Shown here: positions 21,523 through 31,735 of the stretch, piece after piece
How the letters are laid out: every line of letters begins with the position of its first letter
Numbering within the stretch: the stretch's first letter is position 1
From: Branchiostoma floridae
Taxonomy: Eukaryota > Chordata > Leptocardii > Amphioxiformes > Branchiostomatidae
Assembly (NCBI RefSeq): GCF_000003815.2
Contig: NC_049984.1
Span: forward strand, 19,647,276 to 19,711,275
Reading direction: 5' to 3'
Length of the DNA: 64,000 nt
Notes under the pieces: model-generated
What the model was told of the DNA's origin: nothing
Databases searched by the model: none
Seen by the model: only the letters and a program-made list of their open reading frames with translations
Position numbers and translations under genes: made by a program

Positions 21523-22204
21523 TCCAGCTGTTTGGCTGACAAGGTGAACAGTGTAATGTCAAAAATCACACGGATACTTTGTCCAGAAATTAAAATGACT
21601 AAAAGTTTAACAAAATGTAGTAAGGCATTACTCTTACCATTCAGCTGAGTCCATATCTTCACCGGGCCTTTTCCATCATCACCTACACTCTCCATCCGGA
21701 ATGGCACGCCAGTTGCCTTCACTGTCGCTGTAAGTTCCTCTACCCTTCTCTGATTTACTGCTCATACAACAACCTGTAAATGAGAGAGATTTAATGAAAA
21801 GAACAGACAATCTTGAAATCAGTCACATCAGATTACTACACTGAATTCTAACTAGCATATTAAGTTCCTGATTGAAGAATTTTCCTCGGATCCTCGTGCC
21901 CTGAAAGACAAATTAATAAAATTATATTTGTGTACATATGTAAATGGTACTTTCAAAACAGTAAAAAAAACAGTAGACTGTTCAATATCTGATGTTACAT
22001 ACATTCCATGTGCCAATGACATTTTGGACCAGGGTCAGTCCTTTGGATTGTTATTTTATTATTATCAAGACAACAATGCGCCAACAAAACATTTTCAGTC
22101 AATATAGACTGTTGTCAGGACATCCACAGTGCCTTGTAGTAGAGAATCTCATTCTTCATCTCTACACCGTCGAAGCGACAACGAAGTTCTACAGCTGTAG
22201 ACCT

Positions 22205-22344
22205 GATGCATGTTTCAATCTGGCATCAGTCAAGTAGGCAACATTGATAACAGAACTATTGACCTGCTGTAATAGCTTCAACACATCCAGGTGTCCACAC
22301 ACGCTGCAGAGCATGATCACTTCCCTGTGTTGAATACGGTCACG
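22205..22344 (-). CDS. Possible ankyrin-type exon
   Basis: After an acceptor-like ATTCAACACAG near 22338 the frame reads EVIMLCSVCGHLDVLKLLQQ, VNSSVINVAYLTDARLKHAS and GLQL-stop. 'GHLDVLKLLQQ' resembles the second helix of an ankyrin repeat. It is only one partial repeat, so the call is weak. Confidence 0.25.
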
Positions 22345-22540
22345 TGGAACCAGTTGAACCTGGGTCGGTTGAATCTATTCAATCACTTTCTGAGAATTAT
22401 CACGTTTCATATACAATGTACAAAGAAATGCTGTCACACAAATATGATTTTGTCACATGTGAAGTAATGAATATTTGTAGTGTAGTATTTAAATGTACTG
22501 ATGATTTTGTAGTGCTGTAAACTTACCTTCCGAACTCCAC

Positions 22541-22960
22541 CATGCATCCATACAGGAGTAGTGCATTGGTGTCCTTTGCCAGGAATTCTTTGTAGGCATT
22601 GTAGGCTGCATAAGGCAAGGAAGACCTCTCCAAGGGCAATAACAGGCAAGACCCCTTGGAGCGTCGGCTTTTGTCTCCTCCAGTTTCTCTCCTTCCTCAT
22701 TGCGCACATGCTGGCACCGGTTGTTGATCAGCTTCGTCAGCTGTGTTCGTCTGCGGCAGATATGAAAATGACTATTCCACTACTTCATAACATGAAGTGC
22801 TGGATGATAACATGGATTTTTAGGGCTTTTGTTACACCCTCCCGGTACGTATCAATGGCTGACATGGCGTCCGTCCACCCCTTTTCCTAACCGGTTTCCA
22901 GGTTCATGTTCCCCTGCAGCGCCACTGTGATACGTCCATATGTCAGCTTCATTCTGTAAC
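22541..22960 (-). pseudogene. Frame-broken exon(s), family unknown
   Basis: The region ends in a good donor (TTCGGAAG then GTAAGT, near 22530). Pieces read LTKLINNRCQHVRNEEGEKL, then in another frame LPYAAYNAYKEFLAKDTNA and LLLYGCMVEFG. At the 5' side an acceptor TTCTGTTACAG (near 22955) precedes NEADIWTYHSGAAGEHEP. The shifts suggest decay of a once-spliced gene that overlapped the left edge of block B. Confidence 0.35.
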
Positions 22961-23345
22961 AGAAAGCATCAGTCTTAATGAGTTTTGCGTCTGTTTTGTT
23001 GCTGGATGCAGCTGCTCCAAATTAGTATACAATATTCTGTGTGTTCAGTAACAACCTCCTTTGTGTTCAGTAATTTCAAGGTCCATAACACATGATTGGA
23101 AAACAACAGTTAACTGTTAAATCAAACAGGCATTAAGTTCAGGACTAATAGTGAGTAGGGGAATTAGCCAATAAAGAGGAATGACATTCTAACAATATGG
23201 ATTTATGCACCAGACACATGTAGTGTTTCAGCTATATTTACGCAATCTGGCATTGAATCAAAGGTTCACAAAAACTACACATGATAAATATTTCAGAAAA
23301 AAACATTAAGTTCAAAATGCAACAATGTTGCTCAAAACCTCAAAC

Positions 23346-23582
23346 CTACCTGATATTGATGTTGGTTGGGTTCACCACCACCCCCCCACCCCCAACCAAC
23401 TGGAGCATCACCCCGACATTGTCATTCCGCCCAACTGGTGGTAGCAGGAACACTATCCACTGGTGGGCCTGCCCAGTGCAGAGGAGCGGACTCTTGGAAG
23501 CCCTGGTTATATCACATACCGTGTATGTGATACCATGGAGCCGATCTCGATATTCCATGTCAAGGGACTGGTTCATTGCCTA
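23346..23582 (-). CDS. Unrecognised exon, conserved in both block B copies
   Basis: After a CCCCTTAG acceptor (near 23582) the frame reads AMNQSLDMEYRDRLHGITYT, VCDITRASKSPLLCTGQAHQ and WIVFLLPPVGRNDNVGVMLQ, then runs into a Gly tract encoded by the C-rich repeat. Copy 2 (51965-52175) keeps the same frame with only an N-to-S change in that stretch. I do not know the family. The next recognisable exons upstream on minus are the hAT exons. Confidence 0.45.
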
Positions 23583-23774
23583 AGGGGATTTAGTGGAATA
23601 TGTGTATTGTATTAAGAACTGTCATAACAACACAATTTTCGACCTTAAAAGTCGCTATTTCGACATTTCAATGAGAACGAGTGTATAACGTATTTTTGGG
23701 GAGAGGGCGGACGTCGATTCCTGAATAACGGGAGTAGAAAAAGACAACCGACATCCAATCTCAAGGACATGATT

Positions 23775-23925
23775 TAGTCTCTACCAGACTCCTGATCGCT
23801 GGAAAATCGTAGAAATGGAACAAATAGAGGAGTAAGCCGGCCAGAGGAATATAACCGGCCAGGGAACAGCACGCGATCCTAGGATTTCTACGATTTTCCA
23901 GCGATCCGGAGTCTGGTAGAGACTA
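23775..23925. mobile_element. 151-bp MITE with 42-bp terminal inverted repeats
   Basis: Starts TAGTCTCTACCAGACTCC and ends with its reverse complement. The two 42-bp arms match except for one base (T/G at position 19). The arms meet around CGCGATCCTAGGAT near 23873-23886, so the element can fold into a long hairpin. CATGATTTA occurs on both sides (23768-23776 and 23928-23936), a possible 9-bp target duplication with a few extra bases. It encodes nothing. An identical-length copy is at 52367-52517. Confidence 0.85.
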
Positions 23926-24422
23926 GGCATGATTTACCTCTCCCGACGCTGTGAAAAAATCCTGGCGAGAACACTAGCTATACCAGTTGGACGCGGGGCG
24001 CCATTGTGCCCTGACGTCTATATTTTGTTTTCTACCCGTTTAATGACAAATAATCAAGGGGAGGGCCATGTTGATTTTTTTAGGTGGAGGGGGAGGGTCA
24101 CGATAAATTTTTTCGAGATGGGGGAGGGCCTTGAAATTTTTTTTTGATCGGACTTCCAACGCACCAGCCCTCCCCCCGATAAATATCGTACGGTCCCTTA
24201 TCATTAGGCGACAGAAGGTAGAGAGTGACAAGGTAGGCGTGGCGTCAGCCAGACCTTCTCGCGGGTGACGGCGTGACCCAAATTCGAATTATTCTTACAA
24301 ACTCCTACCCAACATTTGAAGTCTACTCTACTTTACACTTTCCTGGAAGTTGATCTCTTTTATCGGCTAGAGAAATGACAAAAATATTGAAGAATTAATG
24401 GTGAAAGCTATGAAATACATAC

Positions 24423-24585
24423 GACCAAACTCCACCACTGCTTGTCTAAACTTCTTAGCAGCAAATTCCCTCAGGAACGGATCATGATGGTCAAAAAGCT
24501 GCTGAAGACCACCTAGAATCTTGTTCTCTTCGGACCAGATTCTCTCTGCCTCAATTTGCTTTTCTGCCTCGTCATCGTCTTCATA
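24423..24585 (-). CDS. hAT-derived gene, acidic exon
   Basis: A 163-nt exon with acceptor TTTTCAG (AG at 24586-24587) and donor GTATGT at 24422. It reads YEDDDEAEKQIEAERIWSEE, NKILGGLQQLFDHHDPFLRE and FAAKKFRQAVVEFGR. It follows the hAT exons in order on the same strand. The copy in block B copy 2 (about 53014-53176) is open as well. Confidence 0.5.
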
Positions 24586-24737
24586 CTGAAAATTCAAATT
24601 GTTATTGTTATTCGTTGTAAGCATTGTTTCGCGATTTTCAACGTTGACGAGGTTCTCTTGTGCCGGGAAAGGGAGTTTGACGAGGAAGGAAGTTTGCCGT
24701 GGAAGTTGGCGCCTAATATAAATGTTAGTTGACTAAC

Positions 24738-24802
24738 CTGGTAGTCTGACTGCTGTCCTTCTTTAGTTTCCTCCAACCAGGCTGATTCGTCAAAACAGTC
24801 TT
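24738..24802 (-). CDS. hAT-derived gene, small exon
   Basis: A 65-nt exon between GATTTTGCAG and GTTAGT, reading EDCFDESAWLEETKEGQQSD. In copy 2 (near 53335-53400) one extra codon is inserted in the Glu run without breaking the frame. Confidence 0.45.
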
Positions 24803-24825
24803 CTGCAAAATCAGAAGACAACAAG

Positions 24826-25187
24826 TCACATTGAATTATACAAGACTAAACGGGGATCTTCTGCCTCGGTGACTGGCGTTCCATCATCACAGACGATCTT
24901 TTTTAACTGAAGCAGATCCTTAATGATTGCCTTATACCTTAAATTGTTGAATTGGTCTTCCTGCTGTAGTTGCTCTGTCTTCTGGCTACCATAGTTATCT
25001 GTTCTATGTACTTGATCATAATGATGTACCCGTTCTCCGAGTGACGAGAAGGAGATGTCCCGATACTGAAACAACCTGGACAGATGGTTTGTTGCATCCA
25101 GGACATCCGCCAGCAAGTGGAGGAGGGCCACAGCCAGTAAGCTGCTCAGTTGCTGGTGGATGCCGATGGCGCTTGGATCTCCATATG
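24826..25187 (-). CDS. hAT-derived gene, helical core exon
   Basis: Acceptor ATGATTCCAG (AG at 25188-25189). The frame reads AYGDPSAIGIHQQLSSLLAV, ALLHLLADVLDATNHLSRLF and QYRDISFSSLGERV, then a charged segment to a TGA at 24826. 'LLHLLADVLDATNHLSRLFQYRDI' matches the helical stretch that follows the catalytic region in ZNF862-like hAT transposases. Copy 2 of block B stops within this exon (after ACTAAACGG), so only this copy has it. Whether the frame ends here or splices on is unclear. Confidence 0.55.
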
Positions 25188-25266
25188 CTGGAATCATAGA
25201 ATACAGTGTAACTGTTATGTGTTGGTCTGCATATTGATTTTTTTTTTACTTTGTTTCATATCTTAC

Positions 25267-25511
25267 CACTTGAACTCGGCCAACCTGTTGGTAGATATTC
25301 CCAATCAGTGGGCGTTCTGGATTGTCTGGATGTTTTTGGCTGCTTGTGAGACAGCCTTGTGCAGTCGGTGGCATACACAGTGGATACACAGTTGTCACGA
25401 TGAAGCATGCCAGTGACACCATTTATGTCACTGGCCATCACGGCAGCCCCATCAATGCCAACTCCTAGTACCTGTTCAGCACTGTTTGTCAGAAGTGGAG
25501 AGGGGTTCTCG
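25267..25511 (-). pseudogene. hAT-derived gene, catalytic-core exon with frameshift
   Basis: hAT transposases carry a 'GxxxDGAxVM' motif and a downstream 'HCxxHRLxLA' motif. This exon (acceptor AATTTAG, donor GTAAGA) reads EQVLGVGIDGAAVMASDING and VTGMLHRD, then one base out of frame CIHCVCHRLHKAV, SQAAKNIQTIQNAH and a TGA, then LGISTNRLAEFKW. The shift lies between HRD and CIHC at about 25385. Intron-bearing structure suggests either a domesticated gene or an intron-containing transposon; the shift argues for loss of function. Confidence 0.65.
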
Positions 25512-25634
25512 CTAAATTATAAAAGAGAAAGGTGAGCACAGCTTTTTTTGTCGGATGGCTTTGGGCAGCTTCCTGGTACATAGCTAAGCGCTTCCACCTG
25601 TGCACACTGTTCAACTTGAGGTGGCTCTGGTAGG

Positions 25635-25797
25635 CGTGGCACCAGTCGGGCGAGATGTAGCACCAATTAGGGGAGGCGGTCACCAGTCTGGTGAGATGTG
25701 ACACCAGTCAGGGGAGGCGGGGCACCAGTCTGGTGAGATGTGACACCAGTCAGGGGAGGCGGGGCACCAGTCTGGTGAGATGTGACACCAGTCGGGC
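25635..25797. repeat. 42-bp minisatellite, about 4 units
   Basis: Unit GGTGAGATGTGACACCAGTC then AGGGGAGGCGGGGCACCAGTCT. The first unit is degenerate and the last two are nearly identical. Because 42 is a multiple of three, frames stay open on both strands (GVTSHQTGAPPPLT repeated on minus). Confidence 0.9.
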
Positions 25798-26049
25798 GGA
25801 TCAGCCTGGTCGCCATTCTCCTCTGGTCAGTGTATGGCCATTTTATAACCCCACGCACTCTGTTTATATGCATCAAACGTAGTTGGGTCTATCCAGGATC
25901 CACTGTCGCATGGTATTTCCGCACTTGTCCATTCCTGGTGATGCTTTTTTTGTGAGACAGGATATGTTGTGTTTCACAGTGACCGCTCGAGACCATCTAG
26001 GCGGCCGGGACTTAGGTCGTGGTGGGACTCGAGGTGCGAAAGAAAAGCT

Positions 26050-26300
26050 GTGCTCACCTGTCTCATAAGCTCTCCGCTCTTCTCATACTTGTGCGCTTTC
26101 TTCTCGATGGGTTTGAGTCTCTTCGTAGCTTCGCGTTCCTTGACATACTCCTAGAATATTACGTAGGCATCTTGAGCATCCAGGAATGTCAACGACTCCG
26201 GTAACCTAAGTAGGTCATAGATCCGGCTGTCTGCTATCTGGGCGCAAGGCCAGGGGACGCCGCGTTTCCATCTTGAAAGCTTGGACAGCGGGCGTCCGAC
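26050..26300 (-). pseudogene. Possible exon with one stop
   Basis: Reads SRIYDLLRLPESLTFLDAQD, AYVIF, a TAG, EYVKEREATKRLKPIEKKAH and KYEKSGELMRQ before a GTGAGC donor-like site at about 26057. It looks like decayed coding sequence just 3' of the ISL2EU-like transposase on the same strand. Family unknown. Confidence 0.3.
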
Positions 26301-26362
26301 GATGCGTCGTATCAAAACTAACGAAAATTTTAAAACTATTAAAGTACTATTCAAAAAGTCTT

Positions 26363-26960
26363 ACCAGCTTCATCAACTGTTTTACACGTCAGCCCAAACA
26401 ATGACTTGAATTCTCTGTACATTAGATTAATCCATGAAGAAAACAGTCTTGAAAATGTAGCCTCACTAACGAGGAACCTGAAATGTCCTTCAGTAGCAAC
26501 CCGACTCTCAATCTCACCATCACAGCAAAGATTTCCTCGTCTAAAGACAATGTTTTTTTTCCTTTCCAGGTTTAGAAGAATAGCGACGTGTAAAGTGTAG
26601 TCTCCCCCCTGCAGTAACGCATTGTTGCTTCCTTTGCTTTGAGATAGTTAAAAAATGCCACAAAGGTTTCAGAAAGCCTGTCCAGAATCTTGCTTCTTCA
26701 GGACTGCCCTTTATGTTTTCAAGGCACAGGCCAGCCTTCTTCAGTGGGTGTAATGGTGATGGGCGACTTCCAGTTTCATTCTCCTGTATGTTCTTTGCTG
26801 AAGAAGCTGCTTTAACAGTGTAGTCATCATCAGGGTCAATTGTTGACTGTACCGAATTCTCTTATTTGACTCTTTGTCCAACTTGGCTGAGGCAGGCTCT
26901 GCTGTACCTGGTTGTCCAAAATTTGGCCCTTGGCATGGTGCCTTTGTTTTCTTACTTACC
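26363..26960 (-). pseudogene. ISL2EU-like (THAP/DDE_Tnp_4-type) transposase N-terminal part
   Basis: The minus strand reads LSETFVAFFNYLKAKEATM, then MRYCRGETT, FLVSEATFSRLFSSWINLMY and REFKSLFGL, up to a GTAAGA donor at 26362. In ISL2EU/THAP9-type and DDE_Tnp_4 transposases, a 'TGFPNxExFxxLFxFLKPK' segment is followed by an HTH 'SxSTVSRIFxTWINxLY'. The match here is clear in the HTH. Upstream pieces (about 26700-26960) are frame-shifted. The DDE catalytic core is not visible downstream. Best explained as a decayed transposon or exon thereof. Confidence 0.6.
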
Positions 26961-27179
26961 TGTAGCTATGTCTAACACCACCTTACAACTTAATTTTCAA
27001 TTTCGTCTGACGAGAAATTAGCTATGGTCGAAAAATTTTAGCTCTTTCAACTATTTTAATCGGTAGTAGAAGGTGAAGTTTTTATTGAATGTCACGAATA
27101 TTATTCGCTGCGTCAAGCTACATGAGGAAACTGCAAATCACGACCCAACACCTGTTGCATTTCTGCATTATCCACATCC

Positions 27180-28555
27180 ACTCGTTGTACAAACCCTACG
27201 TGAGCCTCGTCATCCCTCGCCACCGAATACCCTCCCCAGACAGGATGTACACAAGTGCCGCCAGAAAATAGTTCCACACAAGGAGGAAGCAGCCATCGAA
27301 TTAGAGCGGGTTTTTAGATCACTGGCTTTGGTATTTTCTTCTTCGGTATAATATGTGCTTATAACTACACAAATAGTTGTTCATGGTTAATTTTTTGCTG
27401 CTGTACAGTTGGCCAGTTTGACGGCGGATGGATATGTACAGTATTTCCCGTCGCACAGTCACGCAGCTTCAGTTGGAGAAGAAGGGCGGTGGCGAGAGGT
27501 GGGTGCTTCGTAGCCAGTACTAAGAACATTTTTTCTTGGCAAGTAGTCCTCTTAATTTTGTTATTATGTAGGAAGAGTACTTTTAAAGATTTTGGTTGCT
27601 CGTCTATGTTGACGAATTCTTGGTTAGGAACATAAACGACAGATTGTGCCGTTTCCTTCATCCACGCCATGTTGTGTTAGGCAACGTTTGTCTCGCAACC
27701 AACACGTCAGTTTATCCATACCCGCAGGTTTTGTCCCGAACTTCTAGTTTCTGATGATATTTACCCGTTTTTCGACTGCAATTCGTGATCAAAAGAAGTC
27801 TACTTTACTCTACTCTTAGATAACTCAAGAATTGGGTGTGACTGTGAGGCCGACCGCGGCTGACATCTGTGATGGATTATCTTGTTTACGTGTTGGCGGA
27901 CTGGATGGTCTACTTTTCAATATTTTCTTGAACATATCACAAAGCTTATTTGTGTTTTTCATTGCTTGATGTGTTTCCGAACCATGAAGACGTTTTTTCA
28001 TGTTTAAGTGTTATCGACCATGTGTATTAACTGTCTCCACTTCTCTGCTGCCGGAGACTGCTGGCTAAAAAATACCAACTATTGCCAGACATATTAGTAC
28101 TTAAGACATATCTATCGCGTCAACTGGCAAAAGAAAAATTGTTGCACAACTAATCTTGCTTCTTTATTTTTTGTTTCCTGTACAGAAGCTCGGAGATGAG
28201 GCGAACATCAACCAACGCAATGTACTGGTGCAGATGGTCATCAATATAGTAGTGTCATACGCTGGTCGATAAAGTCAATATCTTTCAAAGTCAAAGGAAG
28301 TCATCGTTAAAGGAGGTTAACTGCAATCAAACGTTACCATTGGTGGCGGATCAAATCGAAACACATCACTGATAACATCTATGTTTAGTTATTTGGCTTT
28401 TGTTTTGGCAGAACATCCAACTTACTCAGGGTTTGTTAGTCAGGTCTATTGTTACAGCTGTCCAGCCTCTTGGAAACCCAGACTTCGGGGACTGTGCCTC
28501 TGGCTCAGTGGGGGCTGGTTCAGCTTAGTTAGATGGGTCTGTTGGATGTTAAAGT
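27180..28555. repeat. Long interspersed repeat, copy 3
   Basis: Collinear with 12592-13990. Similarity is about 75-85% by eye in the body and much higher in the terminal core. Ends at 28550. The decayed gene that follows copies 1 and 2 is not seen here. A minus-strand frame 27365-27670 (MAWMKETAQSVVYVPNQEFV) has a broken counterpart in copy 1. Confidence 0.75.
28411..28550. repeat. Conserved ~140-bp core, copy 3
   Basis: Begins GAACATCCAACTTACTCAGG and ends GATGGGTCTGTTGGATGTT. The 10-bp ends AACATCCAAC/GTTGGATGTT are inverted repeats. Internal sequence is nearly identical to copies 1, 2 and 4. Confidence 0.85.
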
Positions 28556-28900
28556 CATTAATATTAAGAGAAAAGTGTTTTCATGAAGCTGATTTTGCTC
28601 ATGTTATTAATACTAGTGTTGATTTTTTCGGTGTCCCCATCGATTCCTCACACAAATTAGACACATATAAATTCCTATGACTAGTCCATACAACAAAAGT
28701 GGAACTTTCACAGATGGTTGTTAATAGTAACAGCCATTCCTTGAATGAGTATATTGATGTACGAAATGACACTTCTGACTATCCCTCGATAACCCTAAAC
28801 TATTGTATCCGATGAACAAATTTTCAACATTGTTGTGTATACAATTCGTCCGGAGTTAAGGAAGATGCAATTTTAGGATTGAAATACTGTAACTGTTTTG

Positions 28901-29575
28901 TTAAGTTATGATGAATAAGGTTTTAACAATATCAGTGATCAGTGACGGAAAGTAGTGTGTTAACTTGTCAAACTCTGCACTTGTGAAGGGGATGGTCAGG
29001 CTGGCTTTGCTGGTGTACTGGCCAGCCTTGTGACTCCCTTTGCCTAGGGCAGTGTAGAAGGCTGTCCTCAGGGTCTGCACCGGAATGTCCTGCGCTTCTT
29101 GGGTCCCTCCACTACCCAGAGTAGTGGCCTCCATGTAGTGACGTAGGTAGGCCTCCAACTGGACCCAGGAGTACTGCTGGCTAGGCCAGCTCCCCGTCCA
29201 CTTAACCTTAGTGAAACCTACCTTAACTTCGCCTCCTCTGTTCTCATCAGAGACAACACCAGCCACCGAATACAGTTTGGGAGGCTTTTTCCGGTGTTTC
29301 CTCAAAATCTTACCCAGAGCTTGTCTCATCTGTAGTACCTTCTTCACTCCCGTCTCCGAGATACTTGTCCATTTCACTGAGTCTGACTTCTTTCGACGCG
29401 GAATGACAGGTTTTCTCATGTCCCTGACGATGTCTTCCTTGTTTTGGAGTATGTTGCCCTTCCTGTCTGTGTCGTCGAGCAAACAGTAGTCTCCTCTGTA
29501 GCTCTGACGTATGTAGGAGGTCTTACACGTGCTTTCTTGACGCCCTATATTTGATAAGTGATATCTGCATACCAA
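28901..29575 (-). CDS. 224-residue ORF, unrecognised
   Basis: The longest open frame in the window. The N-terminal third is basic (VRDMRKPVIPRRKKSDSVKW, ALGKILRKHRKKPPKLYSV). The middle has FTKVKWTGSWPSQQYSWVQL and EAYLRHYMEATTLGSGGTQE. The C-terminus is helical (AEFDKLTHYFPSLITDIVKT). No signal peptide or clear membrane segment is seen. It lies 220 bp left of the foldback-like element but outside its terminal repeats. Composition is protein-like and the plus strand has only a short shadow. I do not recognise a family. It may be a single-exon orphan gene or part of an undescribed transposon. Confidence 0.5.
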   Translation of the reverse strand: MVCRYHLSNIGRQESTCKTSYIRQSYRGDYCLLDDTDRKGNILQNKEDIVRDMRKPVIPRRKKSDSVKWTSISETGVKKVLQMRQALGKILRKHRKKPPKLYSVAGVVSDENRGGEVKVGFTKVKWTGSWPSQQYSWVQLEAYLRHYMEATTLGSGGTQEAQDIPVQTLRTAFYTALGKGSHKAGQYTSKASLTIPFTSAEFDKLTHYFPSLITDIVKTLFIIT

Positions 29576-29931
29576 TCCTAGGCTTCTCAGTTATCACTAT
29601 TACCTAACTAGGTACAAAGACATCTATCACATTCAAAGATAGGAACCAAAAGTTCAGAAGTGGACGTATAAAACCCTCTCTTGCTCCGAGTAAGTCTGAT
29701 TTGTCATTTAGAGTTAGAGCATTAGAGCTGGTTTTGAACTTGTCTCGATTTTTTTTCAATACTTGTACAAAATATCACGTTTTTCCAGAAAATATCATGT
29801 CCAGAAATGGGTGAAATGTACGAAGTTTGGATCAGCCTACGTCACACGTAATTTCCGACAATTTCTACCTTCCGACAACCGCTGTCGGCAAAGTTCGGGA
29901 AACGTCGACAATTATCTGTGACGTAGCTACG

Positions 29932-30175
29932 CTAAGTTCGTACATGGGGCGGACCTATAATGTACGAAGTACGATGTACGAAGTTAAAATGTTTTATATT
30001 TTGTGGGTTATGGTAAGTTCGTACATGGGGCGGACCTAATGTACGATGTACGATGTACGAAGTTAAAATGTTTTCTATTTTGTGGGTTATGCTAAGTTCG
30101 TACATGGGGCGGACCTAATGTACGAAGTACGATGTACGAAGTTAAAATGTTTTGACTTTGTCGTGAGTTATGCTA
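29932..30175. repeat. Left array of foldback-like element, 3 units of ~80 bp
   Basis: Units begin near 29932, 30014 and 30092 with TAAGTTCGTACATGGGGCGG, followed by ACCT(AT)AATGTACGA(A/T)GTACGATGT, ACGAAGTTAAAATGTTTT and a TTTGTGGGTTATG tail. This is the reverse-complement orientation of the right array, with a different spacer. Confidence 0.9.
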
Positions 30176-30483
30176 TATATCTTCGTTCCAATAGAATGAC
30201 TTATATGAAATGAGTTTAGTCAAGATCATTTTGTTTTGACTAACATTAGGTAGCATTTTTGTGAGTGTTGTATACCATTATGCCTTAGTAGGAACGTTAA
30301 AATTTATGAGAAATCGACAATACTTTCATCATTCTAAATTCTGTTACTTTCTATTATTCAAAACTTTTTCAAGTGCCTTCTGTATGGTCTTTGAACTGTC
30401 AACTTTGTATTTCTGGCCTGACCACAATTCTTCAATGCACTTAATGAACACAAATATTTATTTGGTGTACGATGTATTTTGTT

Positions 30484-31735
30484 AACTCCGTACATCGTAC
30501 ATCAACCCTGCCTACCTGTACGAACTTAGATTTGTTAACTCCGTACATCGTACATCGTACATCAACCCTGCCTACCTGTACGAACTTAGATTTGTTAACT
30601 CCGTACATCGTACACCAACCCTGCCTACCTGTACGAACTTAGATTTGTTAACTCCGTACATCGTACATCGTACACCAACCCTGCCTACCTGTACGAACTT
30701 AGATTTGTTAACTCCGTACATCGTACACCAACCCTGCCTACCTGTACGAACTTAGATTTGTTAACTCCGTACATCGTACATCGTACACTAACCCTGCCTA
30801 CCTGTACGAAGTTAGATTTGTTAAGATCGTACATCGTACACCAACCCTGCCTACCTGTACGAACTTAGATTTGTTAACTCCGTACATCGTACACCAACCC
30901 TGCCTACCTGTACGAACTTAGATTTGTTAACTCCGTACATCGTACATCGTACACCAACCCTGCCTACCTGTAAGAACTTAGATTTGTTAACTCCGTACAT
31001 CGTACATCGTACACCAACCCTGCCTACCTGTAAGAACTTAGATTTGTTAACTCCGTACATCGTACATCGTACACCAACCCTGCCTACCTGTAAGAACTTA
31101 GATTTGTTAACTCCGTACATCGTACATCGTACACCAACCCTGCCTACCTGTACGAACTTAGATTTGTTAACTCCGTACATCGTACATCGTACACTAACCC
31201 TGCCTACCTGTACGAACTTAGATTTGTTAAGATCGTACATCGTACACCAACCCTGCCTACCTGTACGAACTTAGATTTGTTAACTCCGTACATCGTACAT
31301 CGTACACCAACCCTGCCTACCTGTACGAACTTAGATTTGTTAACTCCGTACATCGTACATCGTACACCAACCCTGCCTACCTGTAAGAACTTAGATTTGT
31401 TAACTCCGTACATCGTACATCGTACACCAACCCTGCCTACCTGTAAGAACTTAGATTTGTTAACTCCGTACATCGTACATCGTACACCAACCCTGCCTAC
31501 CTGTACGAACTTAGATTTGTTAACTCCGTACATCGTACATCGTACACTAACCCTGCCTACCTGTACGAAGTTAGATTTGTTAAGATCGTACATCGTACAC
31601 CAACCCTGCCTACCTGTACGAACTTAGATTTGTTAACTCCGTACATCGTACACCAACCCTGCCTACCTGTACGAACTTAGATTTGTTAACTCCGTACATC
31701 GTACACCAACCCTGCCTACCTGTACGAACTTAGAT
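30484..31735. repeat. Right array of foldback-like element, 22 units of 53/60 bp
   Basis: The unit is TTAACTCCGTACATCGTACA, (TCGTACA), CCAACCCTGCCTACCT, then GTACGAACTTAGATTTG. 60-bp units have one more 7-bp ATCGTAC than 53-bp units. A variant with AAGATCGTACATCG replaces ACTCCG near 30825, 31230 and 31583, and marks a higher-order period of 353 bp between 30924-31274 and 31277-31627. All long frames in here are artefacts of the repeat. Confidence 0.95.

Larger units (their letters stand above)
22910..24850. repeat. Duplicated block B, copy 1
   Basis: Repeated in direct orientation at 51527-53448 with very high similarity by eye. It starts near TC(C/T)CCTGCAGCG and ends exactly after ACAAGACTAAACGG. 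It contains the exon at 23346-23580, the full MITE and the last two exons of the hAT-derived gene. Copy 2 has an expanded C-tract (about 17 C at 51969) where copy 1 has CACCACCCCCCCACCCCCA. Confidence 0.92.

Noticed and set aside
30851-31627. Pairs of 116-129-codon frames on both strands with 20-residue repeats
   Set aside because: They arise because the 60-bp minisatellite unit is a multiple of three and free of stops; the same happens on the opposite strand, so they are not evidence of a repeat protein.
30484-31735. CRISPR array
   Set aside because: Units are directly contiguous, with no unique spacers; the 'spacer' parts are themselves repeated. The context is eukaryotic transposon DNA.
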